Assembly (NCBI GenBank): GCA_039931675.1
Contig: JBDTRM010000020.1
Span: 1 to 64,000 of the forward strand
Direction: 5' to 3'
DNA: 64,000 nt
Origin: JAEUTH01 sp039931675
Lineage (GTDB): Bacteria > Bacteroidota > Bacteroidia > AKYH767-A > OLB10
A program made the translations under genes and the position numbers. The notes under the pieces were generated by a model, which saw only the letters and a list, made by a program, of their open reading frames with translations, was not told the DNA's origin and ran no database searches. Positions 36,200 through 44,921 of this stretch are shown here, one piece after another; position 1 is the stretch's first letter, and every line of letters starts with the position of its first letter.

Positions 36200-36261
36200 G
36201 GGGGTGGAATGTGGGGATATGGGAATATGGAAATATGGAAATATGGGAACCTCCTTTGAAC

Positions 36262-36990
36262 TTAGCTTTTAAATAATTTCCATGCTGCAATAATCAGCAC
36301 AGCGGATAATAAATATTTAAGGGCAACAGTATTGAATTTTTTACTACCCCAGTATGAACCTGCAAAACCACCTAAGCCTGCAGCAATTATCCACAAAACA
36401 ATCAGCGGTGGAAATGTTACAACACCACTCCATAAACCAACAAGTCCTGAAATTGAATTGACTAAAATAAACGGAGCAGCAACAGCGGCAGCCTCTTTAT
36501 AATCAGCCCACCTAAAAATTAATAAAAGTGGTGACAATAAAATGCCGCCACCAATGCCAATCATACCGGATATTAATCCAATTACTGCACCTATAATTAA
36601 AGCAGGAATCAGGGGCAACGGTTTTTTCTCAATTTGATTTTTGCTGTACATCATCAACATTCGACCTACTGAAATGAGCAAGCACACACCGAGAATAATT
36701 TTATATGTATGATCGGGCAATGGAATTTTTGCACCAATGAAAGCGCAAGGCACTGATAAAATTATGAATGGAAAAAACAATTGCTTCCTGAAATAACCTG
36801 CCTTATAAAACTGGATGGCAGCAATTGTAGAAACAATTACATTGAGCACTAATGCCGAAGGTTTCATAATAGCAGGGCTGACACCTAACAACACCATCAT
36901 GCCCAAATATCCACTCGCGCCTCCGTGACCTACAGAAGAGTAAAGAAATGCCAGCACCAAAATCAATAATAAAATAGTGTAAGGTTCCAT
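36262..36990 (-). CDS. TauE/SafE family membrane exporter
   Basis: A 242-residue membrane protein with about eight hydrophobic helices. The paired repeats LYSSVGHGGASGYLGMMVLLGV and GLISGMIGIGGGILLSPLLLIF are the two inverted half signatures of the TauE/SafE family (sulfite, sulfoacetate or related anion export). The position beside moeA suggests a link to Mo- or sulfur-related anions such as sulfite, but this rests on context only. Sequence between its gene and moeA contains short ATATGGRAA repeats without coding value. Confidence 0.85.
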   Translation of the reverse strand: MEPYTILLLILVLAFLYSSVGHGGASGYLGMMVLLGVSPAIMKPSALVLNVIVSTIAAIQFYKAGYFRKQLFFPFIILSVPCAFIGAKIPLPDHTYKIILGVCLLISVGRMLMMYSKNQIEKKPLPLIPALIIGAVIGLISGMIGIGGGILLSPLLLIFRWADYKEAAAVAAPFILVNSISGLVGLWSGVVTFPPLIVLWIIAAGLGGFAGSYWGSKKFNTVALKYLLSAVLIIAAWKLFKS

Positions 36991-37032
36991 AATTGTTTTT
37001 GCAATGTTATTGAAAATTTGTTAGAAAATGTT

Positions 37033-37105
37033 GTTGCCACGAAGGCACGAAGACACGAAGAAAATTATCTTATGAAACTTAGTGTCTTAGAGTCTTAGTG
37101 GCAAA
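37033..37105. repeat. Second copy of the TTGCCAC...GTGGCAA inverted repeat
   Basis: The left arm TTGCCACGAAGGCACGAAG is mirrored by CTTAGTGTCTTAGAGTCTTA and GTGGCAA on the right. It has the same layout as 102-187, with CACGAAG words replacing CACTAAG in one arm. Confidence 0.8.
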
Positions 37106-37172
37106 ACCAAACTTAATTCGCACAATTCATTTATTATTGCTTCAATTTTTAATTCATAAAACAAAAAAGATT

Positions 37173-37778
37173 ATGCAAAATTTTGATTTCAAAGAAGATT
37201 ATATCTTAGAGGATGATTTTGTAATGCTTCGTCCACTGTCGCGAAATGATTTTGAAAACCTGCTTCACTTTTCAATGACTGAACCGGAGATATGGAAGTT
37301 TTCATTAATACATGCAGAAGGCGAAGAAGGTCTTAAAAACTATTTAAATTTAGCTTTGGAGGGAAGGGAAAATGAAAAGGAATATCCTTTTATCGTATTC
37401 GATAAGCGCGAAAATAAATATGCCGGCAGCACGCGGTTTTATGATATGCAACTTTCCAATAAGGCTATTCAATTAGGTTATACGTGGTATGGTAAACAGT
37501 TCCAGGGAACAGGACTAAACAAGCATTGTAAGTTTTTATTATTGCAATTTGCATTTGAAACAATGCAAATGGAAAGAGTAGAATTCAGAGCCGACAATGG
37601 CAATGAAAAAAGCAAGGCAGCAATGAAAAGCATCGGTTGCATTGAGGAAGGAATATTGCGCAGCAGCAGACCCAATAGAGATGGAGGTAGAAGTGATACC
37701 ATAGTTTTGAGTATTCTTAAAGAGGAATGGCATGATAAGGTAAAAGAGCTATTGAAAAAGAAAATGGCTAAAAAATAA
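37173..37778 (+). CDS. GNAT family N-acetyltransferase (RimJ/RimL-like)
   Basis: Starting at MQNFDFKEDYILEDDFVMLRPLSRNDFENL gives 201 residues; an earlier in-frame ATG lies within repeat sequence. The order of features fits GNAT enzymes of the RimJ/L type: VMLRPL strand, GSTRFYDM, the acetyl-CoA-binding QFQGTGLNKHCKFLLLQFAF region and the closing MERVEFRADNGNEKSKAAMKSIGCIEEG...HVV-like end. The acceptor (a protein N-terminus or small molecule) is unknown. A 29-bp palindrome follows the stop. Confidence 0.88.
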   Translation: MQNFDFKEDYILEDDFVMLRPLSRNDFENLLHFSMTEPEIWKFSLIHAEGEEGLKNYLNLALEGRENEKEYPFIVFDKRENKYAGSTRFYDMQLSNKAIQLGYTWYGKQFQGTGLNKHCKFLLLQFAFETMQMERVEFRADNGNEKSKAAMKSIGCIEEGILRSSRPNRDGGRSDTIVLSILKEEWHDKVKELLKKKMAKK

Positions 37779-37789
37779 ATGTTGATCCT

Positions 37790-37818
37790 GTAGAGACGTT
37801 GCAATGCAACGTCTCTAC
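37790..37818. repeat. 29-bp palindrome, copy 1
   Basis: GTAGAGACGTTGCA and its exact complement around one base. It is identical to the copy at 37948-37976, 158 bp downstream. Confidence 0.9.
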
Positions 37819-37947
37819 CCGAACGACAAGACACACAGCAACAACAACAACAAATACGGAACAAATGCAAATTCGAAATAATTTGAAATTTCTAAAAATC
37901 GTTCTTGCTGGATTAAATCGTTTCCGTATAATTGTTGCATGTGCAAA

Positions 37948-37976
37948 GTAGAGACGTTGCAATGCAACGTCTCTAC
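37948..37976. repeat. 29-bp palindrome, copy 2
   Basis: Identical to the copy at 37790-37818. It lies just upstream of the secreted-protein gene at 38001 and would form a hairpin in its leader if transcription begins before it. Confidence 0.9.
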
Positions 37977-38000
37977 CCAAAAATAATCTTCAAGCGAAAA

Positions 38001-38534
38001 ATGAATATGACGACCAAATTAAAATCACTAACCTTAGCAATATGCTTGCTATCAATAAATGCATTTGCACAAACAGGCGCTAAAGAATATACTGCCGGGC
38101 ATATTTTCTATGTCACGCTTCCCGACTATATGAAAAAGACCGGAGGGCTTAACACTGCTGCAACTATTCAATTTAAAAACACAGTTAAAGATGTTTACGG
38201 ATTTATTATTGAAGACAATAAAGAAGAATTAGGATTGGTTGATATGAGCTACGCTTCGATTGATGAATTTTATGAGGACTTTATAAAAGACTTTGCATCA
38301 GATGAGGAAAAAAGAAAAGTAACAAAACCGCAGTCATTGAAAAAAGGTGAAACTAATTTTGTGGAATGTGATGTTACCTATTATGATAAAGAGGCAAAAT
38401 CTGACATCTATTACTTTATAGGAATTGCAGAAACCAAAGCTGCATATTATAAAGTTTTATGCTGGGCGACAGTAGCCAACAAAGACAAATACAAGGCTGA
38501 TTTTCAGAAAATACTTTACAGCATAAGAGACTAA
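38001..38534 (+). CDS. Secreted small protein of unknown function
   Basis: Starting at MNMTTKLKSL gives 177 residues. A signal peptide ends near AFAQTG. The mature part has an alternating helix/strand pattern (FYVTLPDYMKKTGGL, VKDVYGFIIEDNKEELG, NFVECDVTYYDKEAKSDIYYFIGIAET, YYKVLCWATVANKDKYKADFQKIL) that resembles periplasmic PsbP-like or DUF1795-like domains, but I cannot place it firmly. The earlier in-frame ATG lies inside palindrome sequence and is rejected. No lipobox or sorting domain is present. Confidence 0.65.
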   Translation: MNMTTKLKSLTLAICLLSINAFAQTGAKEYTAGHIFYVTLPDYMKKTGGLNTAATIQFKNTVKDVYGFIIEDNKEELGLVDMSYASIDEFYEDFIKDFASDEEKRKVTKPQSLKKGETNFVECDVTYYDKEAKSDIYYFIGIAETKAAYYKVLCWATVANKDKYKADFQKILYSIRD

Positions 38535-39003
38535 CCGGAATAAGATTTTTAAAATCAATTGGACCATCTTGCACATGATGCATTCCTAAACGCATGTTGA
38601 GATACAAACTTGATAAATAGTGCGTTCAATTTGAGTAAAAATTTACGCAAAAATGAAAAACCTTAGTAGAAATATGCTGCCAGCGATTACAACCTTATTA
38701 CCTTCTTTTCCTGAAAAATAAGCTAATAAGGTTGGTGTTGTTATTGTTGTTTTCTACTAAGGTTGAGTTAAAAGATTAAGGTAGATCCCGATAGCTATCG
38801 GGTGGACTAATTTATTCTGTTTGTTGCATACTATATTTAACCATCGTACCTGTTTTTCATCACTAACTGCCAAAACTTTATTGGCTATAATTCCAATTCA
38901 ATAGCCCATTTTCCCTGCTTAGCAAGTTTTAATTTTTTGATGACCACCTGCATTGCATTTTTGATGCGGTAATTCTAATCATATTAAATTAAAACAAATC
39001 GCT
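38535..39003. other. Intergenic stretch with a nested palindrome
   Basis: No gene is seen. Outer arms AACCTTAGTAGAAA (38659-38672) and TTTCTACTAAGGTT (38751-38764) enclose inner arms AACCTTATTA (38691-38700) and TAATAAGGTT (38724-38733). A separate perfect palindrome CCCGATAGCTATCGGG lies at 38787-38802. Confidence 0.7.
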
Positions 39004-39420
39004 ATGCAAAATTTATTCAAAATTTCAACAGTATTAATTTTTCTATCCGCTTCCTTTTTTACAAGTTGCAAAAAAGATGATAACAGCAGTACCCTTTCTA
39101 CTAATACAATAGTTACTTCAGGCTCCTGGCGGGTAACTTATTATCATGAAATTAATGATGACCATACCAGTGATTTTAATGGTTACACTTTTATTTTTAA
39201 CAGCAATGGAACCATAGCTGCAACAAATTCATCAGGAACAACTAACGGATCATGGAGCAGCGATGATAGCAATAATGAAGTTCATATTGATCTTGGCAAT
39301 ATTGATCCGCTGAAAGAGTTGAGCAAAGGCTGGCTGGTTATTTCAAAAACTGAAACTGAAATAAAACTTCAGGATGATAATAGCGCACATACTGAGGAAT
39401 TGCATTTTACAAAAAATTAA
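39004..39420 (+). CDS. Small lipocalin-like lipoprotein
   Basis: A 138-residue protein with a lipoprotein signal (FFTSC, acylated Cys22) followed by KKDDNSS. The body alternates strands: GSWRVTYYHEI, YTFIFNSNGTIAAT, GSWSSDD, EVHIDLG, WLVISKTETEIKL. This is the pattern of the lipocalin-like/DUF4923-type domains common in Bacteroidota. A paralogue is at 49707-50126; the two bracket the T9SS cargo array. Probably outer- or inner-membrane anchored on the periplasmic side. Role unknown. Confidence 0.7.
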   Translation: MQNLFKISTVLIFLSASFFTSCKKDDNSSTLSTNTIVTSGSWRVTYYHEINDDHTSDFNGYTFIFNSNGTIAATNSSGTTNGSWSSDDSNNEVHIDLGNIDPLKELSKGWLVISKTETEIKLQDDNSAHTEELHFTKN

Positions 39421-39523
39421 ATGATACGGTATGATATAAATCATTGAGCAAACTAACTCAAATCATTTTTTAGCAGTACAATAGTTTTAAAGTTTGCATA
39501 AATTATTAATAATAAAAATACTC

Positions 39524-39656
39524 ATGAAAAAAGTTCTATTATTATTTCCGACAGGTATTTTATTTACTGATTCATTCTCACAAACCAACCTGCATTTATT
39601 TCTGCAAAATAAAATCAGCAGAAAATAATCAGACTATCAAACTCATCAAAAACTAA
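39524..39656 (+). pseudogene. Internally deleted remnant of a T9SS cargo gene
   Basis: The 5' part (from ATG 39524) encodes a signal-peptide-like start MKKVLLLFPTGILFTDSFSQ. Right after it, in another frame, the sequence reads IYFCKIKSAENNQTIKLIKN and stop (39654-39656). That is nearly the same as the last residues of the protein at 42604-44916. The centre of the gene is missing, and the two ends are out of frame. Confidence 0.75.
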
Positions 39657-39661
39657 ATGCA

Positions 39662-42595
39662 ATGAAATGTTTTAAGTTTTACTTTTTGCTTATAATTATG
39701 TGCAATTTCTTTTCACCCGCATTATCTGCGACAGAAAAAATTTCTAAGCCTGATGATTCTTTTCTTCAAAACAAAGGTCAATGGCAAAAGGAAATTCTTT
39801 TCAAAGGCTCTTCTGCTTCAACCAATGTTTATTTTTTGAAAGACGGCTTAAGCTTTGCCGAGGTTGGCGAAGAGGTTGAAAATCCTGATGGCTCAGAAGA
39901 TTATCCTTTTTTAGTGTGGAACATGAAATTTGTTAACCCGAATCCGGCAATGGAAATTTCAGGTGTTGGCGGAAAAAAAAGCGTGGTTTCTTATTTATCC
40001 GGAAGCGATCCAGGCAAATGGATAGTTCATCCTGAAGAATATTCACAACTTCAATACACCAGCATTTACAAAAATATTGACTTGCATTTTTATGGCAGCG
40101 GCAACAATTTAAAATACGACTACATAGTGCATCATGGTGGTGATATAAAATCCATTCGTGCATATTATGAAGGCATAAAAAATCTGTCGGTTAATGCAGA
40201 TGGCGAATTGGAAGTGGAAACTGAATGGAACACTCAATTACAAAAAACTCCCCTGGCATGGCAATTAATAAATGGTGTAAAACAATTTGTAAATGTGAAT
40301 TACAAAATTATTAATGACACCACATTTGGTTTTGAAGCAATAAATGGTTTCAATAAAAATTATGATTTAATCATTGACCCGTTATTTGAAATGGTTTGGT
40401 CATCATACACAAACATACCGGGTGGAAGCAACAACATCAACTACTGTTTTGCGAATGCCATGGATAATGATGGTAACGTTTATCTTACAGGGTATTCAGA
40501 TGATAGTTTTCCCATTACACCGGGCGCTTATTCAGGTGCTTCTGGTATAGGTCCCGAAGTTTATATTGCAAAGTTCTCATCGGATGGAACTACTTTAATT
40601 TATTGGACTTATTTATTAGGTGAGTCATCAGAGTTTGGAGCAGACATTGCAGTTGATGAATTTGGAAGAGCTTATGTAACCGGTGTGGTTGAAGTAAATA
40701 TTACGGGACTAACTTCATTTGCAACAACAGCCAATGCTTATCAAACCGCTCACAATGCAGGGGGTGATGCATTTTTAACAGTGCTCAACCCGGCCGGAAG
40801 CGGTCTTGTGTATTCAACATTTATTGGTGGAACAGGTGGCGAAACAGCCTATTCTGTTGCATTGGGAGGCAATGGAATCGCGTATATAGCAGGTGAGACT
40901 TCCACCGGAAATTTTCCCGTTAAAGCATCTCCTTCATTTCCTACAGGAAGTGCTGATGTATTTGTTGCCAAATTTGATATTAATCAAATCGGAAACAATA
41001 GTTTGATTTACTCTGCAAGAATTGGAGGTGGGGTATTTTCTTATTGTGGTGCAAGAAGTGTTGCTGTTGATAATTCAGGAAATGCTTTTGTGACCGGAAC
41101 ATTAGGCAGCAGTTTCGGCACTCCTGCTTATCCAACAACGACTGGGGCTTACAGTACAGTTTATAATCCTGGCCTGGATGGTGGAATGTTTTTTGTCACA
41201 AAGCTTAGCAATACAATTCCGGTTACATTAAGTTATTCTACATTTATTGCACCTGGAACAAGCAGTGCAATTGATGTTGACCCTATAACCGGAGATGCAT
41301 TTGTATCAGGCACAACATACACTTTTGCATTTCCGGTTACTGCCGGTGCACTGCAACCAGTTCATGCAGGTGCCGGAGGAACTGATGCTTTTGCTGTCAG
41401 GTTAAATGCTGCCGGAAATGCTTTGGTTTATTGTACTTTTCTTGGAGGTATTGATTATGATAAAGGAACAGGCATTGCGGTTAATTCTGCCGGTGAGGCC
41501 TATATATCCGGTATATCACAAAATTCATTTCCAACCTCACCCGGAGCTTATCAACCGAACAACGCAGGTACTTATGATTTTTTTGTTGTTAATTTAAATG
41601 CAACAGGAACAGGTTATGCATGTGGCGGTTCTACTTATGTTGGAGGAAGTGATGCTGATTATTCAGGAAGCTTTTATGATTATCCTGCACCAAAAGTTTC
41701 CATCAGAAATCACGGTGGCAATAACGATACGATATGTGTAAGCGCAACTTCTCATTCACAGGATTTTCCTACAACACCCGGTGTTTACGGACCCGTTAAA
41801 GTAAATGGCATTGCCGATCAGCCCGTGTTTTTTAAGATGACTTGTTTTACAGCCGGTGCAATTCCTGCAATAAATCTAAGTTCAACTGACACTACATGGT
41901 GTGATAAAAAGGCAATTGATTTTTTTGATTTATCAGCTAACAATCCCACGTCATGGCAATGGTATTTTCCTGGTGCAACTCCTGATACTTCCTCTGCACA
42001 AAATCCACAAGGAATATATTATCCATCTTACGGTTCGTATAACGTTACTTTAGTAGCATGCAATGCATTTGGTTGCGACTCTATAACTTTTACCAATTTC
42101 ATTATTGAATACCAAATTCCGGCTCCTCCTGTAATTACGATTAGTAATGATACGCTCTTTTCTTCTCCTGCATTCAGTTATCAATGGTACGATTTAACAG
42201 GGGCAATTGCCGGAGCAACAAATGACTATTACGTAATCACCCAACCCGGAACTTATTTCGTTTTAATATCAGATAGCATCGGATGCAATGCCGCATCAAA
42301 CACAATAGTTGTAACAGCAATAAATGATTTTATAAATAATCACAACGGAATTATCGTTTATCCTAATCCATTTTCAACAACAACAACTCTTTCATTCCAT
42401 TTAGAAAAAACAGGAAATGTAACTGTTACCATATATGACGTAACCGGAAGAAAAATAAAAAATGTTTTCACTGGAAAACTTTCTTCAGGCATACAGGAAA
42501 TAAAAATTGATTCGAAAGATTTAGGAAAAGGAATTTATTTCTGTGAAGTGAAAACAATTTCAAAGTCATTCAAAACAAAAACTATAATTCAATAA
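39662..42595 (+). CDS. Large T9SS cargo protein with SBBP repeats and a PKD domain
   Basis: A 977-residue secreted protein. A signal peptide ends near SPALSA. Residues about 30-240 (SFLQNKGQWQKEILFKG to IDPLFEMVWSSY) match the N-terminal module usual in SBBP-repeat proteins (DUF7948-like). About 240-730 holds beta-propeller SBBP units of the form DxxGNxYxTGxxxSxxFPxTxGA. A PKD domain follows (about 740-820, with SWQWYFPGATPDTS and GSYNVTLVACN). The final 80 residues (VYPNPFSTTTTLSFHL to SFKTKTIIQ) are a type A sorting domain. It probably sits on the cell surface or is released. It starts 5 bp after the deletion remnant and ends 8 bp before the next cargo gene. Confidence 0.85.
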   Translation: MKCFKFYFLLIIMCNFFSPALSATEKISKPDDSFLQNKGQWQKEILFKGSSASTNVYFLKDGLSFAEVGEEVENPDGSEDYPFLVWNMKFVNPNPAMEISGVGGKKSVVSYLSGSDPGKWIVHPEEYSQLQYTSIYKNIDLHFYGSGNNLKYDYIVHHGGDIKSIRAYYEGIKNLSVNADGELEVETEWNTQLQKTPLAWQLINGVKQFVNVNYKIINDTTFGFEAINGFNKNYDLIIDPLFEMVWSSYTNIPGGSNNINYCFANAMDNDGNVYLTGYSDDSFPITPGAYSGASGIGPEVYIAKFSSDGTTLIYWTYLLGESSEFGADIAVDEFGRAYVTGVVEVNITGLTSFATTANAYQTAHNAGGDAFLTVLNPAGSGLVYSTFIGGTGGETAYSVALGGNGIAYIAGETSTGNFPVKASPSFPTGSADVFVAKFDINQIGNNSLIYSARIGGGVFSYCGARSVAVDNSGNAFVTGTLGSSFGTPAYPTTTGAYSTVYNPGLDGGMFFVTKLSNTIPVTLSYSTFIAPGTSSAIDVDPITGDAFVSGTTYTFAFPVTAGALQPVHAGAGGTDAFAVRLNAAGNALVYCTFLGGIDYDKGTGIAVNSAGEAYISGISQNSFPTSPGAYQPNNAGTYDFFVVNLNATGTGYACGGSTYVGGSDADYSGSFYDYPAPKVSIRNHGGNNDTICVSATSHSQDFPTTPGVYGPVKVNGIADQPVFFKMTCFTAGAIPAINLSSTDTTWCDKKAIDFFDLSANNPTSWQWYFPGATPDTSSAQNPQGIYYPSYGSYNVTLVACNAFGCDSITFTNFIIEYQIPAPPVITISNDTLFSSPAFSYQWYDLTGAIAGATNDYYVITQPGTYFVLISDSIGCNAASNTIVVTAINDFINNHNGIIVYPNPFSTTTTLSFHLEKTGNVTVTIYDVTGRKIKNVFTGKLSSGIQEIKIDSKDLGKGIYFCEVKTISKSFKTKTIIQ

Positions 42596-42603
42596 ATATA
42601 ATC

Positions 42604-44916
42604 ATGAAAAAGGCCTACGCAATTTTATCATTGCTGTTATTTATTTCTGTTGCAGCATTCACCCAACCAAACCCCAACTGGAAATATCTCCGCAGTTCAA
42701 ATACGGGAGTTGGTGGTGATTATATGCAAACCATTGAAATTGACCGTTTCGGTAATAAATGGACAGGCGGCTACATGCCTTTTTGGAGTGAAGGAAGTGT
42801 TGCACGATTTAATGATACGGTGTGGACTAACTGGAGCAATTTTGAAGGATACATGCCTGCTGACAGAGTTTATGATATTGCTTTTGATAACAATGACGGT
42901 TTGTGGGTGGCAACAAACGGTGTAGGAAACGGAGTTGCTCATGGCGGCATTTCGCATTATGATGGAACCACATGGACAAGTTATACAACAGCAAACTCAC
43001 CATTGCCAGGTGATGATATGCGTGGAATTTGTGTTGACCATAACAACAATGTGTGGGCTACTTTTTACAGCGTTTCAACTGGCCAGGGTGGTATATCTAA
43101 ATTCAACGGAACTACCTGGACTATATACACCCCGGGCAATTCAAACCTTCAATCGAGTGTGGTAGATAAAATTGATGTGGATGCTCAAAATAATATTTGG
43201 ATTGGAAGTAACCTGGGCTTAATAAAATTTGATGGATTGAACTGGATTTTATTTAATACATCTAATTCAGGCATCAGTAACAACGATGTAAAGGATGTTG
43301 AATATGATGCAAGTACCAATAAAATTTATGCAGCTACAGGAGCAGCAGTGGATATTTATGATGGAACTAACTGGACACATTTTAACAGCAGCAATTCTCC
43401 GCTTTCATCTTCGGGCATTTGGTCTGTTGATGCACGAAACGACAGTGTAATTGTTACAACGGTTGGAGGAAGTTACCTCACTTACATTTATGATGGTACA
43501 ACTTGGGTTACTCATATTGAAAGCGACCACACTTATGATTCGCGGATTGACCTTGATGGAAATTTCTGGATTTGCGGAATTGGTTTTGTTGAGAAATACG
43601 ATGGGACATCCTGGACAAGATACACAAGATACAACACAGGACTTACAACTTATTTTTTAGAACGTCTTTTTATTGATTCCAAAAACAGAAAATGGTTTGG
43701 CACAAATGACAATGCCGGAATGAGCATGTTTGACTGTCCTGTTTGGGAAGATTATGGTTTGTACAATAACGGTTTGTGGCCTATGCCGCTTACGCTTGGT
43801 AACAATGGTTCATCAGCAACCGAAGATATTTTTGGAAACATCTGGATGAGTTATTATGCAGGTGGTATCGTAAAAATTCCTAACGGAGATGTGCATAACC
43901 CCGGTGCATGGGTTGCATGGCAGGCAGGAGTTGTACCTAATGCAACCTGCCAGATTATTGCTGCCGACAGCAGCGGTGATGTGTGGGCCGAAGGCGGTTG
44001 TGGATTGGCAATTCAATACAATCATATTACAGGTAATTGGATTCAGCATAATTTATACAACATGGGTTTGCCATGTGGAAGTAACAACTACATGTACAAT
44101 ATAAAAGTAAATCCAAACAACAATCAGGTTTGGTTTTGTACACAGGCAGGTATTGCAATTTATGATGCTGGAATATGGACAATCAAATCACAACTAAATG
44201 GTGGATTACCTTTTCAAAATACATATTACGATGTGGTGTTTGATACCCAAAACAATGCATGGATTGCATCCGATAGTGGATTGATTAAAATGACCGGCAG
44301 CACATGGACCATTTTTAATGAGTCAAATTCATCGCTCATTGCAAATCATATAAGTTCATTGGCAATTGATTCTACAAATACAATTTATATCACTTCCTAC
44401 ACCTACGATTTTCCTTACTTTGGTGGCTTAAACATTTTTGACGGAGTTAGCAACTGGCAAACTTTCAACGCTTACACTACTCCTATTCCGCATCATCAGA
44501 TAGCTACAGTTGCATTAGACAAACTTGGTAATGTATGGATGACTACACTTGTTTACGGTGCAGTAATTTATAACCCTAACGGAGTGCAGGGTTGGGATTG
44601 TATTGACAACTCCTTACAAATTGGAGGAACAACAGGAATTGCATCAACAGAATTATCAGTATCAAATAATCTTTCTGCTTCACCAAATCCATTTTCAACA
44701 GCAACAACTTTAGAATTTAATTTATCTGACACAAAAAATGTTTCGATATTAATTATAGATGTCATGGGCAGAGAAATAAAATCAATCGCAACAAAAAATC
44801 TTCCGTCAGGAAAAAATAAAATCACAATAGATTTATCAGAATTGAATAGCGGAATTTATTTCTGCAAAATAAAATCAACAGAAAATTATCAAACAATTAA
44901 ACTCATTAAAAATTAA
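42604..44916 (+). CDS. T9SS cargo with two-component-regulator-type propeller, paralogue A
   Basis: A 770-residue secreted protein with a signal peptide (MKKAYAILSLLLFISVAAFTQ). The body is built of about a dozen propeller units such as GGISHYDGTTWTSYTTANSPLPGDDM and NNIWIGSNLGLIKFDGLNW, typical of Reg_prop-like beta propellers (two 7-bladed propellers are likely). The last 80 residues (SPNPFSTATTLEFNLSDTK to YQTIKLIKN) form a type A sorting domain. It is closely related over its whole length to the next gene, which starts 5 bp after its stop; the pair is a tandem duplication. Ligand or target unknown. Confidence 0.85.
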   Translation: MKKAYAILSLLLFISVAAFTQPNPNWKYLRSSNTGVGGDYMQTIEIDRFGNKWTGGYMPFWSEGSVARFNDTVWTNWSNFEGYMPADRVYDIAFDNNDGLWVATNGVGNGVAHGGISHYDGTTWTSYTTANSPLPGDDMRGICVDHNNNVWATFYSVSTGQGGISKFNGTTWTIYTPGNSNLQSSVVDKIDVDAQNNIWIGSNLGLIKFDGLNWILFNTSNSGISNNDVKDVEYDASTNKIYAATGAAVDIYDGTNWTHFNSSNSPLSSSGIWSVDARNDSVIVTTVGGSYLTYIYDGTTWVTHIESDHTYDSRIDLDGNFWICGIGFVEKYDGTSWTRYTRYNTGLTTYFLERLFIDSKNRKWFGTNDNAGMSMFDCPVWEDYGLYNNGLWPMPLTLGNNGSSATEDIFGNIWMSYYAGGIVKIPNGDVHNPGAWVAWQAGVVPNATCQIIAADSSGDVWAEGGCGLAIQYNHITGNWIQHNLYNMGLPCGSNNYMYNIKVNPNNNQVWFCTQAGIAIYDAGIWTIKSQLNGGLPFQNTYYDVVFDTQNNAWIASDSGLIKMTGSTWTIFNESNSSLIANHISSLAIDSTNTIYITSYTYDFPYFGGLNIFDGVSNWQTFNAYTTPIPHHQIATVALDKLGNVWMTTLVYGAVIYNPNGVQGWDCIDNSLQIGGTTGIASTELSVSNNLSASPNPFSTATTLEFNLSDTKNVSILIIDVMGREIKSIATKNLPSGKNKITIDLSELNSGIYFCKIKSTENYQTIKLIKN

Positions 44917-44921
44917 ATACA

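Noticed and set aside
37098..37172. Upstream extension of the GNAT gene
   Set aside because: It begins within the inverted-repeat element; the family start is near MQNFDFKEDY.
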